Made by a program: the position numbers and the translations under genes. Positions 41,426 to 54,200 of a stretch of DNA of 64,000 nt are shown here, piece after piece. The stretch lies in assembly GCF_932526225.1 (NCBI RefSeq), contig NC_064040.1, positions 932,001-996,000 on the forward strand. The letters are read 5' to 3'. This DNA comes from Nematostella vectensis. Lineage: Eukaryota; Cnidaria; Anthozoa; Actiniaria; Edwardsiidae. The notes beneath the pieces were generated by a model, which did no database searches, was not told the origin of the DNA, and worked only from the letters and a program-made list of their open reading frames with translations. Position 1 is the first letter of the stretch; each line of letters starts with the position of its first letter.

Positions 41426-42451
41426 GGAATTGCAAATGAATGGTTTTCATCATACTTGTCAAATAGAAGGCAATTTGTGTCAGTTAATAATTCAGAATCT
41501 GATGAAGTTGTCCTCACTCATGGAGTCCCACAGGGTTCAGTACTTGGCCCCCTCTTATTTCTTATTTATATCAATGACTTTCATAGATGCAGTAGTATAT
41601 TTGATTTTCATATCTTTGCTGATGACACTAACCTATTTTACTCGAACAGTAGTTTGCTTGCTCTGGAATCCTGTATCAACGAAAATCTTCTTCATGTTTC
41701 TAGCTGGCTTGCTGCCAATAAGCTCTCTCTAAATATCGATAAAACAAACTTCATCATTTTTCATCCACCACAGAAAATCTCTAATTATACTCTAAGTATT
41801 AAGATAAATGGCAAATGCATCAAGAAAGAGAAGTACATCAAATATCTAGGCATATATATTGACTCCCATCTTAGCTGGAAATATCAGATACTTCATATAG
41901 CTAAAAAGATTAAACGTTGCATTGGTGTTCTCTCAAAAATAAGACATTATGTAAATATTTCAGTCCTAAAAATGCTTTACTATACATTATTATTTCCATT
42001 TCTAACTTACTCAGTTGTGACCTGGGGCAACACCTATGCAACTACTCTTAAGCCCCTTTTTATACTTCAGAAAAGGGCAATTAGAATATTAACTTTTTCT
42101 GATTTTAGGACCCCTTCAAATCCATTATTCTACCAACTTAGTCTCCTCAAACTTCATGACATAATCTATCTTAACAATGCACTGTTTATGTATGACTTCC
42201 ATTCAGATCATTTGCCATCTGTCTTCAAATCATTTTTCACAAATATTAACAGGATACATCAATATAATACAAGACTTGCTAGTAGGAAGACTTATTACCT
42301 GCCTAAGATACGCACAAACTATGGCAAATTTAATATTCGCTTTCTTGGTGTAAAAATCTGGAACGATATTCAGGATGATTATAAATCTGAATCTCGCTCC
42401 AGTTTCAAGACACTAATGATCAGCTCTCTTTTAGATCGTTACAAAAGCTAA
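41426..42451 (+). CDS. LINE reverse transcriptase, C-terminal fragment (copy 1)
   Basis: This is an open frame of 341 codons ending in TAA, taken from the first codon that still aligns with LINE RTs (GIANEWFSSYLSNRRQF). No start codon is claimed because the 5' part (endonuclease and RT blocks upstream) is missing. Visible blocks are GVPQGSVLGPLLF at residues 33-45, the catalytic FADD at 64-67, NKLSLNIDKT at 98-107 and KYLGIYID at 139-146, then a thumb and C-terminal region with YNTRLASRK and RTNYGKFNIRF. Intact elements encode a far longer protein. The frame carries no stop or frameshift, which suggests recent insertion, but without its N-terminal half it cannot be an active protein. It is a passenger inside the satellite with no visible promoter. 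Confidence 0.88.
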   Translation, partial: GIANEWFSSYLSNRRQFVSVNNSESDEVVLTHGVPQGSVLGPLLFLIYINDFHRCSSIFDFHIFADDTNLFYSNSSLLALESCINENLLHVSSWLAANKLSLNIDKTNFIIFHPPQKISNYTLSIKINGKCIKKEKYIKYLGIYIDSHLSWKYQILHIAKKIKRCIGVLSKIRHYVNISVLKMLYYTLLFPFLTYSVVTWGNTYATTLKPLFILQKRAIRILTFSDFRTPSNPLFYQLSLLKLHDIIYLNNALFMYDFHSDHLPSVFKSFFTNINRIHQYNTRLASRKTYYLPKIRTNYGKFNIRFLGVKIWNDIQDDYKSESRSSFKTLMISSLLDRYKS

Positions 42452-42644
42452 CTCTATTATTGTTGTAATTTACAAACTTAAGATTCTCTCCTATATATAA
42501 ATGATCCCTATAATCGACCTCCCCTTGCTTGTGCGTGTTTTGTTCTTGTGCGTGCATCTATTGTCGTCTGTTTTTCGTTTCTGTTTGTATTGATATTATA
42601 TTGATGTATCATGTTGTTTACCCATGCAATTTTCCGCTTGACCT

Positions 42645-42687
42645 AGCCGCTTAAGCTTGATTAGCTATGCTATTTCTTAATGCGGCT
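42645..42687 (+). other. LINE 3' UTR stem-loop (copies 2 and 3 at 51077-51119 and 57869-57911)
   Basis: AGCCGC-TTAAG (42645-42655) pairs with CTTAA-T-GCGGCT (42676-42687), an 11-bp stem with one bulged T and a loop of about 20 nt that has its own TAGC/GCTA helix. A second AT-only hairpin, AATTATAA/TTATAATT, follows at 42695-42713. Many LINEs, for example the eel UnaL2, carry a 3' stem-loop bound by their own RT. This one may play the same part. The single change in copy 3 (T to C) lies in the loop. Confidence 0.55.
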
Positions 42688-42793
42688 GGTGCCCAATTAT
42701 AAAAATTATAATTATTTTTCTCCTTTTCTTATTTAATAAGTAATATCTGTATAATAGAGGGTGCTAATAAAATATGTTTGTTGTTGTTGTTTG

Positions 42794-45700
42794 TTGTTTT
42801 ACGAGTTTAACCTCCAAAAGGTTACAATCGATTTTTTTTTCCGAATGTAAATTCCAAAAAGTAACATTAGGAAAAATAAAACAGTATACTCGGAAAAAAA
42901 GGTATATCAATCTATCGAGCGCTATGCTCTATGTTAGAATCTACTTAATCAAGTTATCCAAGGAATCTAGTTAGTTCTTGTGTGCATAAAATATGTACAG
43001 GATCCTGAACAAAGCATGAGCACATCAAAGTTGCTGAGAGTACATAAAAATGTCCCTATACCTTCTTTTTATGTCATGACACACCAAGAACAGTATAATT
43101 AAGTATCGATATTTAAAAAAAAAAATAAAGAAAAAAAATAGGCTATCAGCGGGAATCGAACCCGGGTCGCTGCGTTAGTAGTCAAGTGCCCGCAACGAAA
43201 GACTAACGTGGCATTGCTGAAGGGAATTGTAATGAAAATTACTTTTAATACTATTGGTATCGTAAACTATCCCAAGCAAAGTCACCATCGGACTGGAGGT
43301 TACATTCGGGAAAAGCTTCAGGGTTACATTCGGAAATTTGTTTTACGAGTGTAACCTCCAAAAGGTTACAATCGATAAATTCTTTTCCGAATTTAAATTC
43401 CAAAAAGGAACATTATTAAAAATAAAACAGTATACTCGGAAAAAAAGGTATATCAATCTATCGAGCGCTATGCTCTATGTTAGAATCTACTTAATCAAGT
43501 TATCCAAGGAATCTAGTTAGTTCTTGTGTGCATAAAATATGTACAGGATCCGGAACAAAGCATGAGCACATCAAAGATGCTGAGAGTACATAAAAATGTC
43601 CCTATACCTTCTTTTTATGTCATGACACACCAAGAACAGTATAATTAAGTATCGATATTTAAAAAAAAAATAAAGAAAAAAAAATAGGCTATCAGCGGGA
43701 ATCGAACCCGGGTCGCTGCGTTAGTAGTCAAGTGCCCGCAACGAAAGACTAACGTGGCATTGCTGAAGGGAATTGTAATGAAAATTACTTTTAATACTAT
43801 TGGTATCGTAAACTATCCCAAGCAAAGTCACCATCGGACTGGAGGTTACATTCGGGAAAAGCTTCAGGGTAACATTCGGAAATTTGTTTTACGAGTGTAA
43901 CCTCCAAAAGGTTACAATCGATAAATTCTTTTCCGAATTTAAATTCCAAAAAGGAACATTATTAAAAATAAAACAGTATACTCGGAAAAAAAGGTATATC
44001 AATCTATCGAGCGCTATGCTCTATGTTAGAATCTACTTAATCAAGTTATCCAAGGAATCTAGTTAGTTCTTGTGTGCATAAAATATGTACAGGATCCTGA
44101 ACAAAGCATGAGCACATCAAAGATGCTGCGAGTACTTAAAAATGTCCCTATACCTTCTTTTTATGTCATGACACACCAAGAACAGTATAATTAAGTATCG
44201 ATATTTAAAAAAAAAATAAAGAAAAAAAATAGGCTATCAGCGGGAATCGAACCCGGGTCGCTGCGTTAGTAGTCAAGTGCCCGCAACGAAAGACTAACGT
44301 GGCATTGCTGAAGGGAATTGTAATGAAAATTACTTTTAATACTATTGATATCGTAAACTATCCCAAGCAAAGTCACCATCGGACTGGAGGTTACATTCGG
44401 GAAAAGCTTCAGGGTTACATTCGGAAATTTGTTTTACGAGTGTAACCTCCAAAAGGTTACAATCGATAAATTCTTTTCCGAATTTAAATTCCAAAAAGGA
44501 ACATTATTAAAAATAAAACAGTATACTCGGAAAAAAAGGTATATCAATCTATCGAGCGCTATGCTCTATGTTAGAATCTACTTAATCAAGTTATCCAAGG
44601 AATCTAGTTAGTTCTTGTGTGCATAAAATATGTACAGGATCCTGAACAAAGCATGAGCACATCAAAGATGCTGCGAGTACATAAAAATGTCCCTATACCT
44701 TCTTTTTATGTCATGACACACCAAGAACAGTATAATTAAGTATCGATATTTAAAAAAAAAATAAAGAAAAAAAATAGGCTATCAGCGGGAATCGAACCCG
44801 GGTCGCTGCGTTAGTAATCAAGTGCCCGCAACGAAAGACTAACGTGGCATTGCTGAAGGGAATTGTAATGAAAATTACTTTTAATACTATTGGTATCGTA
44901 AACTATCCCAAGCAAAGTCACCATCGGACTGGAGGTTACATTCGGGAATAGCTTCAGGTTACATTCGGGAATTTGTTTTACGAGTGTAACCTCCAAAAGG
45001 TTACAATCGATAATTTTTTTTCCGAATGTAAATTCCAAAAAGTAACATTAGGAAAAATAAAACAGTATACTCGGAAAAAAGGTATATCAATCTATCGAGC
45101 GCTATGCTCTATGTTAGAATCTACTTAATCAAGTTATCCAAGGAATCTAGTTAGTTCTTGTGTGCATAAAATATGTACAGGATCCTGAACAAAGCATGAG
45201 CACATCAAAGATGCTGAGAGTACATAAAAATGTCCCTATACCTTCTTTTTATGTCATGACACACCAAGAACAGTATAATTAAGTATCGATATTTAAAAAA
45301 AAAATAAAGAAAAAAAATAGGCTATCAGCGGGAATCGAACCCGGGTCGCTGCGTTAGTAATCAAGTGCCCGCAACGAAAGACTAACGTGGCATTGCTGAA
45401 GGGAATTGTAATGAAAATTACTTTTAATACTATTGGTATCGTAAACTATCCCAAGCAAAGTCACCATCGGACTGGAGGTTACATTCGGGAATAGCTTCAG
45501 GTTACATTCGGGAATTTGTTTTACGAGTGTAACCTCCAAAAGGTTACAATCGATAATTTTTTTTCCGAATGTAAATTCCAAAAAGTAACATTAGGAAAAA
45601 TAAAACAGTATACTCGGAAAAAAGGTATATCAATCTATCGAGCGCTATGCTCTATGTTAGAATCTACTTAATCAAGTTATCCAAGGAATCTAGTTAGTTC

Positions 45701-48700
45701 TTGTGTGCATAAAATATGTACAGGATCCTGAACAAAGCATGAGCACATCAAAGATGCTGAGAGTACATAAAAATGTCCCTATACCTTCTTTTTATGTCAT
45801 GACACACCAAGAACAGTATAATTAAGTATCGATATAAAAAAAAAAATAAAGAAAAAAAAATAGGCTATCAGCGGGAATCGAACCCGTGTAGCTGCGTTAG
45901 TAGTCAAGTGCCCGCAACGAAAGACTAACGTGGCATTGCTGAAGGGAATTGTAATGAAAATTACTTTTAATACTATTGGTATCGTAAACTATCCCAAGCA
46001 AAGTCACCATCGGATTGGAGGTTACATTCGGGAAAAGCTTCAGGGTTACATTCGGGAATTTGTTTTACGAGTGTAACCTCCAAAAGGTTACAATCGATTT
46101 TTTTTTTCCGAATGCAAATTCCAAAAAGTAACATTAGGAAAACTAAAACAGTATACTCGGAAAAAAAGGTATATCAATCTATCGAGCGCTATGCTCTATG
46201 TTAGAATCTACTTAATCAAGTTATCCAAGGAATCTAGTTAGTTCTTGTGTGCATAAAATATGTACAGGATCCTGAACAAAGCATGAGCACATCAAAGATG
46301 CTGAGAGTACATAAAAATGTCCCTATACCTTCTTTTTATGTCATTACACACCAAGAACAATATAATTAAGTATCGATATTTAAAAAAAAAAAAAGAAAGA
46401 AAAAAAAGAAAGGCTATCAGAGGGAATCGAACCCGGGTCGCTGCGTTAGTAGTCAAGTGCCCGCAACGAAAGACTAACGTGGCATTACTGAAGAGAATTG
46501 TAATGAAAATTACTTTTAATACTGTTGGTATCGTAAACTATCCCAAGCAAAGTCACCATCGGACTGGAGGTTACATTCGGGAAAAGCTTCAGGGTTACAT
46601 TCGGGAATTTGTTTTACGAGTGTAACCTCCAAAAGGTTACAATCGATAATTTTTTTTTCCGAATGTAAATTCCAAAAAGTAACATTAGGAAAAATAAAAC
46701 AGTATACTCGAAAAAAAAGGTGTATCAATCTATCGAGCGCTATGCTCTATGTTAGAATCTACTTAATCAAGTTATCCAAGGAATCTAGTTAGTTCTTGTG
46801 TGCATAAAATATGTACAGGATCCTGAACAAAGCATGAGCACATCAAAGATGCTGAGAGTACATAAAAATGTCCCTATACCTTCTTTTTATGTCATGACAC
46901 ACCAAGAACAGTATAATTAAGTATCGATATTTAAAAATAAAATAAAGAAAAAAAAAAGGCTATCAGCGGGAATCGAACCCGGGTCGCTGCGTTAGTAGTT
47001 AAGTGCCCGCAACGAAAGACTAACGTGGCATTGCTGAAGGGAATTTTAATGAAAATTACTTTTAATACTATTGGTATCGTAAACTATCCCAAGCAAAGTC
47101 ACCATCGGACTGGAGGTTACATTCGGGAAAAGCTTCAGGTTACATTCGGGAATTTGTTTTACGAGTGTAACCTCCAAAAGGTTACAATCGATAAATTTTT
47201 TTCCGAATTTAAATTTCAAAAAGTAACATTATTAAAAATAAAACAGTATACTCGGAAAAAAAGGTATATCAATCTATCGAGCGCTATGCTCTATGTTAGA
47301 ATCTACTTAATCAAGTTATCCAAGGAATCTAGTTAGTTCTTGTGTGCATAAAATATGTACAGGATCCTGAACAAAGCATGAGCACATCAAAGATGCTGAG
47401 AGTACATAAAAATGTCCCTATACCTTCTTTTTATGTCATGACACACCAAGAACAGTATAATTAAGTATCGATATAAAAAAAAAATAAAGAAAAAAAAATA
47501 GGCTATCAGCGGGAATCGAACCCGGGTCGCTGCGTTAGTAGTCAAGTGCCCGCAACGAAAGACTAACGTGGCATTGCTGAAGGGAATTGTAATGAAAATT
47601 ACTTTTAATACTATTGGTATCGTAAACTATCCCAAGCAAAGTCACCATCGGACTGGAGGTTACATTCGGGAAAAGCTTCAGGGTTACATTCGGAAATTTG
47701 TTTTACGAGTGTAACCTCCAAAAGGTTACAATCGATAAATTCTTTTCCGAATTTAAATTCCAAAAAGGAACATTATTAAAAAAAAAACAGTATACTCGGA
47801 AAAAAAGGTAGATCAATCTATCGAGCGCTATGCTCTATGTTAGAATCTACTTAATCAAGTTATCCAAGGAATCTAGTTAGTTCTTGTGTGCATAAAATAT
47901 GTACAGGATCCTGAACAAAGCATGAGCACATCAAAGATGCTGCGAGTACATAAAAATGTCCCTATACCTTCTTTTTATGTCATGACACACCAAGAACAGT
48001 ATAATTAAGTATCGATATTTAAAAAAAAAATAAAGAAAAAAAAATAGGCTATCAGCGGGAAACGAACCCGGGTCGCTACGTTAGTAGTCAAGTGCCCGCA
48101 ACGAAAGACTAACGTGGCATTGCTGAAGGGAATTGTAATGAAAATTACTTTTAATACTATTGGTATCGTAAACTATCCCAAGCAAAGTCACCATCGGACT
48201 GGAGGTTACATTCGGGAATAGCTTCAGGTTACATTCGGGAATTTGTTTTACGAGTGTAACCTCCAAAAGGTTACAATCGATAATTTTTTTTCCGAATGTA
48301 AATTCCAAAAAGTAACATTAGGAAAAATAAAACAGTATACTCGGAAAAAAGGTATATCAATCTATCGAGCGCTATGCTCTATGTTAGAATCTACTTAATC
48401 AAGTTATCCAAGGAATCTAGTTAGTTCTTGTGTGCATAAAATATGTACAGGATCCTGAACAAAGCATGAGCACATCAAAGATGCTGAGAGTACATAAAAA
48501 TGTCCCTATACCTTCTTTTTATGTCATGACACACCAAGAACAGTATAATTAAGTATCGATATAAAAAAAAATAAATAAAGAAAAAAAAATAGGCTATCAG
48601 CGGGAATCGAACCCGGGTCGCTGCGTTAGTAGTCAAGTGCCCGCAACGAAAGACTAACGTGGCATTGCTGAAGGGAATTGTAATGAAAATTACTTTTAAT

Positions 48701-49855
48701 ACTATTGGTATCGTAAACTATCCCAAGCAAAGTCACCATCGGATTGGAGGTTACATTCGGGAAAAGCTTCAGGGTTACATTCGGGAATTTGTTTTACGAG
48801 TGTAACCTCCAAAAGGTTACAATCGATATTTTTTTTTCCGAATGCAAATTCCAAAAAGTAACACTAGGAAAACTAAAACAGTATACTCGGAAAAAAAGGT
48901 ATATCAATCTATCGAGCGCTATGCTCTATGTTAGAATCTACTTAATCAAGTTATCCAAGGAATCTAGTTAGTTCTTGTGTGCATAAAATATGTACAGGAT
49001 CCTGAACAAAGCATGAGCATATCAAAGATGCTGAGAGTACATAAAAATGTCCCTATACCTTCTTTTTATGTCATTACACACCAAGAACAGTATAATTAAG
49101 TATCGATATTTAAAAAAAAATAAGAAAAAAAATGGCTATCAGCGGGAATCGAACCCGGGTCGCTGCGTTAGTAGTCAAGTGCCCGCAACGAAAGACTAAC
49201 GTGGCATTGCTGAAGGGAATTGTAATGAAAATTACTTTTAATACTATTGGTATCGTAAACTATCCCAAGCAAAGTCACCATCGGATTGGAGGTTACATTC
49301 GGGAAAAGCTTCAGGGTTACATTCGGGAATTTGTTTTACGAGTGTAACCTCCAAAAGGTTACAATCGATATTTTTTTTTCCGAATGCAAATTCCAAAAAG
49401 TAACACTAGGAAAACTAAAACAGTATACTCGGAAAAAAAGGTATATCAATCTATCGAGCGCTATGCTCTATGTTAGAATCTACTTAATCAAGTTATCCAA
49501 GGAATCTAGTTAGTTCTTGTGTGCATAAAATATGTACAGGATCCTGAACAAAGCATGAGCATATCAAAGATGCTGAGAGTACATAAAAATGTCCCTATAC
49601 CTTCTTTTTATGTCATTACACACCAAGAACAGTATAATTAAGTATCGATATTTAAAAAAAAATAAGAAAAAAAATGGCTATCAGCGGGAATCGAACCCGG
49701 GTCGCTGCGTTAGTAGTCAAGTGCCCGCATAGAAAGACTAACGTGGCATTGCTGAAGGGAATTGTAATGAAAATTACTTTTAATACTATTGGTATCGTAA
49801 ACTATCCCAAGCAAAGTCACCATCGGACTGGAGGTTACATTCGGGAATTGTAATT
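42794..49855. repeat. ~545-bp satellite array, segment 2 (13 units)
   Basis: The satellite resumes in TGTTTTACGAG directly after the LINE tail and runs for 13 units (tRNA-like blocks near 43163, 43699, 44247, 44790, 45330, 45877, 46423, 46971, 47511, 48061, 48604, 49146 and 49687) up to the second LINE copy. Phase and orientation match segment 1. The units near 44790 and 45330 are close tandem duplicates (both read TTAGTAATCAAG), and those near 48604 and 49146 are a 542-bp duplicate pair. This segment contains the junction near 46345 between two copies of the LINE-bearing higher-order repeat. Confidence 0.96.
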
Positions 49856-51226
49856 CGGGAATTGCAAATGAATGGTTTTCATCATACTTGTCAAATAGAA
49901 GGCAATTTGTGTCAGTTAATAATTCAGAATCTGATGAAGTTGTCCTCACTCATGGAGTCCCACAGGGTTCAGTACTTGGCCCCCTCTTATTTCTTATTTA
50001 TATCAATGACTTTCATAGATGCAGTAGTATATTTGATTTTCATATCTTTGCTGATGACACTAACCTATTTTACTCGAACAGTAGTTTGCTTGCTCTGGAA
50101 TCCTGTATCAACGAAAATCTTCTTCATGTTTCTAGCTGGCTTGCTGCCAATAAGCTCTCTCTAAATATCGATAAAACAAACTTCATCATTTTTCATCCAC
50201 CACAGAAAATCTCTAATTATACTCTAAGTATTAAGATAAATGGCAAATGCATCAAGAAAGAGAAGTACATCAAATATCTAGGCATATATATTGACTCCCA
50301 TCTTAGCTGGAAATATCAGATACTTCATATAGCTAAAAAGATTAAACGTTGCATTGGTGTTCTCTCAAAAATAAGACATTATGTAAATATTTCAGTCCTA
50401 AAAATGCTTTACTATACATTATTATTTCCATTTCTAACTTACTCAGTTGTGACCTGGGGCAACACCTATGCAACTACTCTTAAGCCCCTTTTTATACTTC
50501 AGAAAAGGGCAATTAGAATATTAACTTTTTCTGATTTTAGGACCCCTTCAAATCCATTATTCTACCAACTTAGTCTCCTCAAACTTCATGACATAATCTA
50601 TCTTAACAATGCACTGTTTATGTATGACTTCCATTCAGATCATTTGCCATCTGTCTTCAAATCATTTTTCACAAATATTAACAGGATACATCAATATAAT
50701 ACAAGACTTGCTAGTAGGAAGACTTATTACCTGCCTAAGATACGCACAAACTATGGCAAATTTAATATTCGCTTTCTTGGTGTAAAAATCTGGAACGATA
50801 TTCAGGATGATTATAAATCTGAATCTCGCTCCAGTTTCAAGACACTAATGATCAGCTCTCTTTTAGATCGTTACAAAAGCTAACTCTATTATTGTTGTAA
50901 TTTACAAACTTAAGATTCTCTCCTATATATAAATGATCCCTATAATCGACCTCCCCTTGCTTGTGCGTGTTTTGTTCTTGTGCGTGCATCTATTGTCGTC
51001 TGTTTTTCGTTTCTGTTTGTATTGATATTATATTGATGTATCATGTTGTTTACCCATGCAATTTTCCGCTTGACCTAGCCGCTTAAGCTTGATTAGCTAT
51101 GCTATTTCTTAATGCGGCTGGTGCCCAATTATAAAAATTATAATTATTTTTCTCCTTTTCTTATTTAATAAGTAATATCTGTATAATAGAGGGTGCTAAT
51201 AAAATATGTTTGTTGTTGTTGTTTGT
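49856..51226 (+). mobile_element. 5'-truncated LINE, copy 2
   Basis: Same element, same 5' truncation point and same 3' junction as copy 1, at an offset of 8432 bp. The coding part appears identical to copy 1, and both share the derived right flank ACGAGTTTAACC and left flank GCCCGCATAG. This copy therefore arose by duplication of the satellite segment and not by a second transposition. Confidence 0.9.
49858..50883 (+). CDS. LINE reverse transcriptase, C-terminal fragment (copy 2)
   Basis: Identical protein to copy 1 as far as can be read: 341 codons, GVPQGS, FADD, NKLSLNIDKT and KYLGIYID blocks in order, ending RYKS-stop. The N-terminal RT blocks and endonuclease are absent because the element is 5'-truncated. 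Identity to copy 1 over the whole frame, in a region where satellite units differ, points to a very recent duplication or to gene conversion between the two higher-order repeat copies. Not expected to be expressed as a functional enzyme. Confidence 0.88.
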   Translation, partial: GIANEWFSSYLSNRRQFVSVNNSESDEVVLTHGVPQGSVLGPLLFLIYINDFHRCSSIFDFHIFADDTNLFYSNSSLLALESCINENLLHVSSWLAANKLSLNIDKTNFIIFHPPQKISNYTLSIKINGKCIKKEKYIKYLGIYIDSHLSWKYQILHIAKKIKRCIGVLSKIRHYVNISVLKMLYYTLLFPFLTYSVVTWGNTYATTLKPLFILQKRAIRILTFSDFRTPSNPLFYQLSLLKLHDIIYLNNALFMYDFHSDHLPSVFKSFFTNINRIHQYNTRLASRKTYYLPKIRTNYGKFNIRFLGVKIWNDIQDDYKSESRSSFKTLMISSLLDRYKS

Positions 51227-54200
51227 TGTTTTACGAGTTTAACCTCCAAAAGGTTACAATCGATTTTTTTTTCCGAATGTAAATTCCAAAAAGTAACATT
51301 AGGAAAAATAAAACAGTATACTCGGAAAAAAAGGTATATCAATCTATCGAGCGCTATGCTCTATGTTAGAATCTACTTAATCAAGTTATCCAAGGAATCT
51401 AGTTAGTTCTTGTGTGCATAAAATATGTACAGGATCCTGAACAAAGCATGAGCACATCAAAGTTGCTGAGAGTACATAAAAATGTCCCTATACCTTCTTT
51501 TTATGTCATGACACACCAAGAACAGTATAATTAAGTATCGATATTTAAAAAAAAAATAAAGAAAAAAAATAGGCTATCAGCGGGAATCGAACCCGGGTCG
51601 CTGCGTTAGTAGTCAAGTGCCCGCAACGAAAGACTAACGTGGCATTGCTGAAGGGAATTGTAATAAAAATTACTTTTAATACTATTGGTATCGTAAACTA
51701 TCCCAAGCAAAGTCACCATCGGACTGGAGGTTACATTCGGGAAAAGCTTCAGGGTTACATTCGGAAATTTGTTTTACGAGTGTAACCTCCAAAAGGTTAC
51801 AATCGATAAATTCTTTTCCGAATTTAACTTCCAAAAAGGAACATTATTAAAAATAAAACAGTATACTCGGAAAAAAAGGTATATCAATCTATCGAGCGCT
51901 ATGCTCTATGTTAGAATCTACTTAATCAAGTTATCCAAGGAATCTAGTTAGTTCTTGTGTGCATAAAATATGTACAGGATCCGGAACAAAGCATGAGCAC
52001 ATCAAAGATGCTGAGAGTACATAAAAATGTCCCTATACCTTCTTTTTATGTCATGACACACCAAGAACAGTATAATTAAGTATCGATATTTAAAAAAAAA
52101 ATAAAGAAAAAAAAATAGGCTATCAGCGGGAATCGAACCCGGGTCGCTGCGTTAGTAGTCAAGTGCCCGCAACGAAAGACTAACGTGGCATTGCTGAAGG
52201 GAATTGTAATGAAAATTACTTTTAATACTATTGATATCGTAAACTATCCCAAGCAAAGTCACCATCGGACTGGAGGTTACATTCGGGAAAAGCTTCAGGG
52301 TTACATTCGGAAATTTGTTTTACGAGTGTAACCTCCAAAAGGTTACAATCGATAAATTCTTTTCCGAATTTAAATTCCAAAAAGGAACATTATTAAAAAT
52401 AAAACAGTATACTCGGAAAAAAAGGTATATCAATCTATCGAGCGCTATGCTCTATGTTAGAATCTACTTAATCAAGTTATCCAAGGAATCTAGTTAGTTC
52501 TTGTGTGCATAAAATATGTACAGGATCCTGAACAAAGCATGAGCACATCAAAGATGCTGCGAGTACATAAAAATGTCCCTATACCTTCTTTTTATGTCAT
52601 GACACACCAAGAACAGTATAATTAAGTATCGATATTTAAAAAAAAAATAAAGAAAAAAAATAGGCTATCAGCGGGAATCGAACCCGGGTCGCTGCGTTAG
52701 TAATCAAGTGCCCGCAACGAAAGACTAACGTGGCATTGCTGAAGGGAATTGTAATGAAAATTACTTTTAATACTATTGGTATCGTAAACTATCCCAAGCA
52801 AAGTCACCATCGGACTGGAGGTTACATTCGGGAATAGCTTCAGGTTACATTCGGGAATTTGTTTTACGAGTGTAACCTCCAAAAGGTTACAATCGATAAT
52901 TTTTTTTCCGAATGTAAATTCCAAAAAGTAACATTAGGAAAAATAAAACAGTATACTCGGAAAAAAGGTATATCAATCTATCGAGCGCTATGCTCTATGT
53001 TAGAATCTACTTAATCAAGTTATCCAAGGAATCTAGTTAGTTCTTGTGTGCATAAAATATGTACAGGATCCTGAACAAAGCATGAGCACATCAAAGATGC
53101 TGAGAGTACATAAAAATGTCCCTATACCTTCTTTTTATGTCATGACACACCAAGAACAGTATAATTAAGTATCGATATAAAAAAAAAATAAAGAAAAAAA
53201 AATAGGCTATCAGCGGGAATCGAACCCGGGTCGCTGCGTTAGTAGTCAAGTGCCCGCAACGAAAGACTAACGTGGCATTGCTGAAGGGAATTGTAATGAA
53301 AATTACTTTTAATACTATTGGTATCGTAAACTATCCCAAGCAAAGTCACCATCGGATTGGAGGTTACATTCGGGAAAAGCTTCAGGGTTACATTCGGGAA
53401 TTTGTTTTACGAGTGTAACCTCCAAAAGGTTACAATCGATTTTTTTTTTCCGAATGCAAATTCCAAAAAGTAACATTAGGAAAACTAAAACAGTATACTC
53501 GGAAAAAAAGGTATATCAATCTATCGAGCGCTATGCTCTATGTTAGAATCTACTTAATCAAGTTATCCAAGGAATCTAGTTAGTTCTTGTGTGCATAAAA
53601 TATGTACAGGATCCTGAACAAAGCATGAGCATATCAAAGATGCTGAGAGTACATAAAAATGTCCCTATACCTTCTTTTTATGTCATGACACACCAAGAAC
53701 AGTATAATTAAGTATCGATATAAAAAAAAATAAATAAAGAAAAAAAAATAGGCTATCAGCGGGAATCGAACCCGGGTCGCTGCGTTAGTAGTCAAGTGCC
53801 CGCAACGAAAGACTAACGTGGCATTGCTGAAGGGAATTGTAATGAAAATTACTTTTAATACTATTGGTATCGTAAACTATCCCAAGCAAAGTCACCATCG
53901 GATTGGAGGTTACATTCGGGAAAAGCTTCAGGGTTACATTCGGGAATTTGTTTTACGAGTGTAACCTCCAAAAGGTTACAATCGATATTTTTTTTTCCGA
54001 ATGCAAATTCCAAAAAGTAACACTAGGAAAACTAAAACAGTATACTCGGAAAAAAAGGTATATCAATCTATCGAGCGCTATGCTCTATGTTAGAATCTAC
54101 TTAATCAAGTTATCCAAGGAATCTAGTTAGTTCTTGTGTGCATAAAATATGTACAGGATCCTGAACAAAGCATGAGCATATCAAAGATGCTGAGAGTACA

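Larger units (their letters stand above)
41424..42793 (+). mobile_element. 5'-truncated non-LTR retrotransposon (LINE), copy 1
   Basis: A 1.37-kb LINE fragment is inserted in the satellite. It holds the 3' half of a reverse transcriptase gene and a 3' UTR of about 340 bp with two hairpins (42645-42687 and 42695-42713), an AATAAA at 42766-42771, and a short (TTG)n-rich tail ending at about 42793. The 5' end is truncated inside the RT domain, at a point where ATTCGGGAATTG occurs twice (41407-41432), suggesting microhomology joining to the satellite. The right flank re-enters the satellite at TGTTTTACGAG. Relative to an intact unit, about 27 bp of satellite between the flanks is missing. The clade is not certain; motifs suit a CR1/L2/jockey-type element. 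Confidence 0.9.
38450..53700. repeat. LINE-bearing higher-order repeat (~7.9 kb), two tandem copies
   Basis: Copy 1 runs about 38450-46345 (12 units plus LINE copy 1) and copy 2 about 46346-53700 (11 units plus LINE copy 2). Both start with GAACAATATAATT after the same GTCAT stretch. Shared marks include GGTGTATC, TAAAAATAAAATAAAG, GAATTTTAATG, GGAACGAACC-type units, the LINE and GATCCGGAAC. The offset is about 7890, rising to 8432 after a 542-bp unit duplication at 48604/49146 and falling back after one unit (about 545 bp) is missing near 52.2 kb. A partial third copy continues to about 58.6 kb with LINE copy 3. Confidence 0.85.

Noticed and set aside
41430-41732. 100-residue open frame overlapping the LINE (also at 49862, and shorter at 56654)
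   Set aside because: It is a different reading frame of the RT coding sequence. The RT frame has all conserved motifs.
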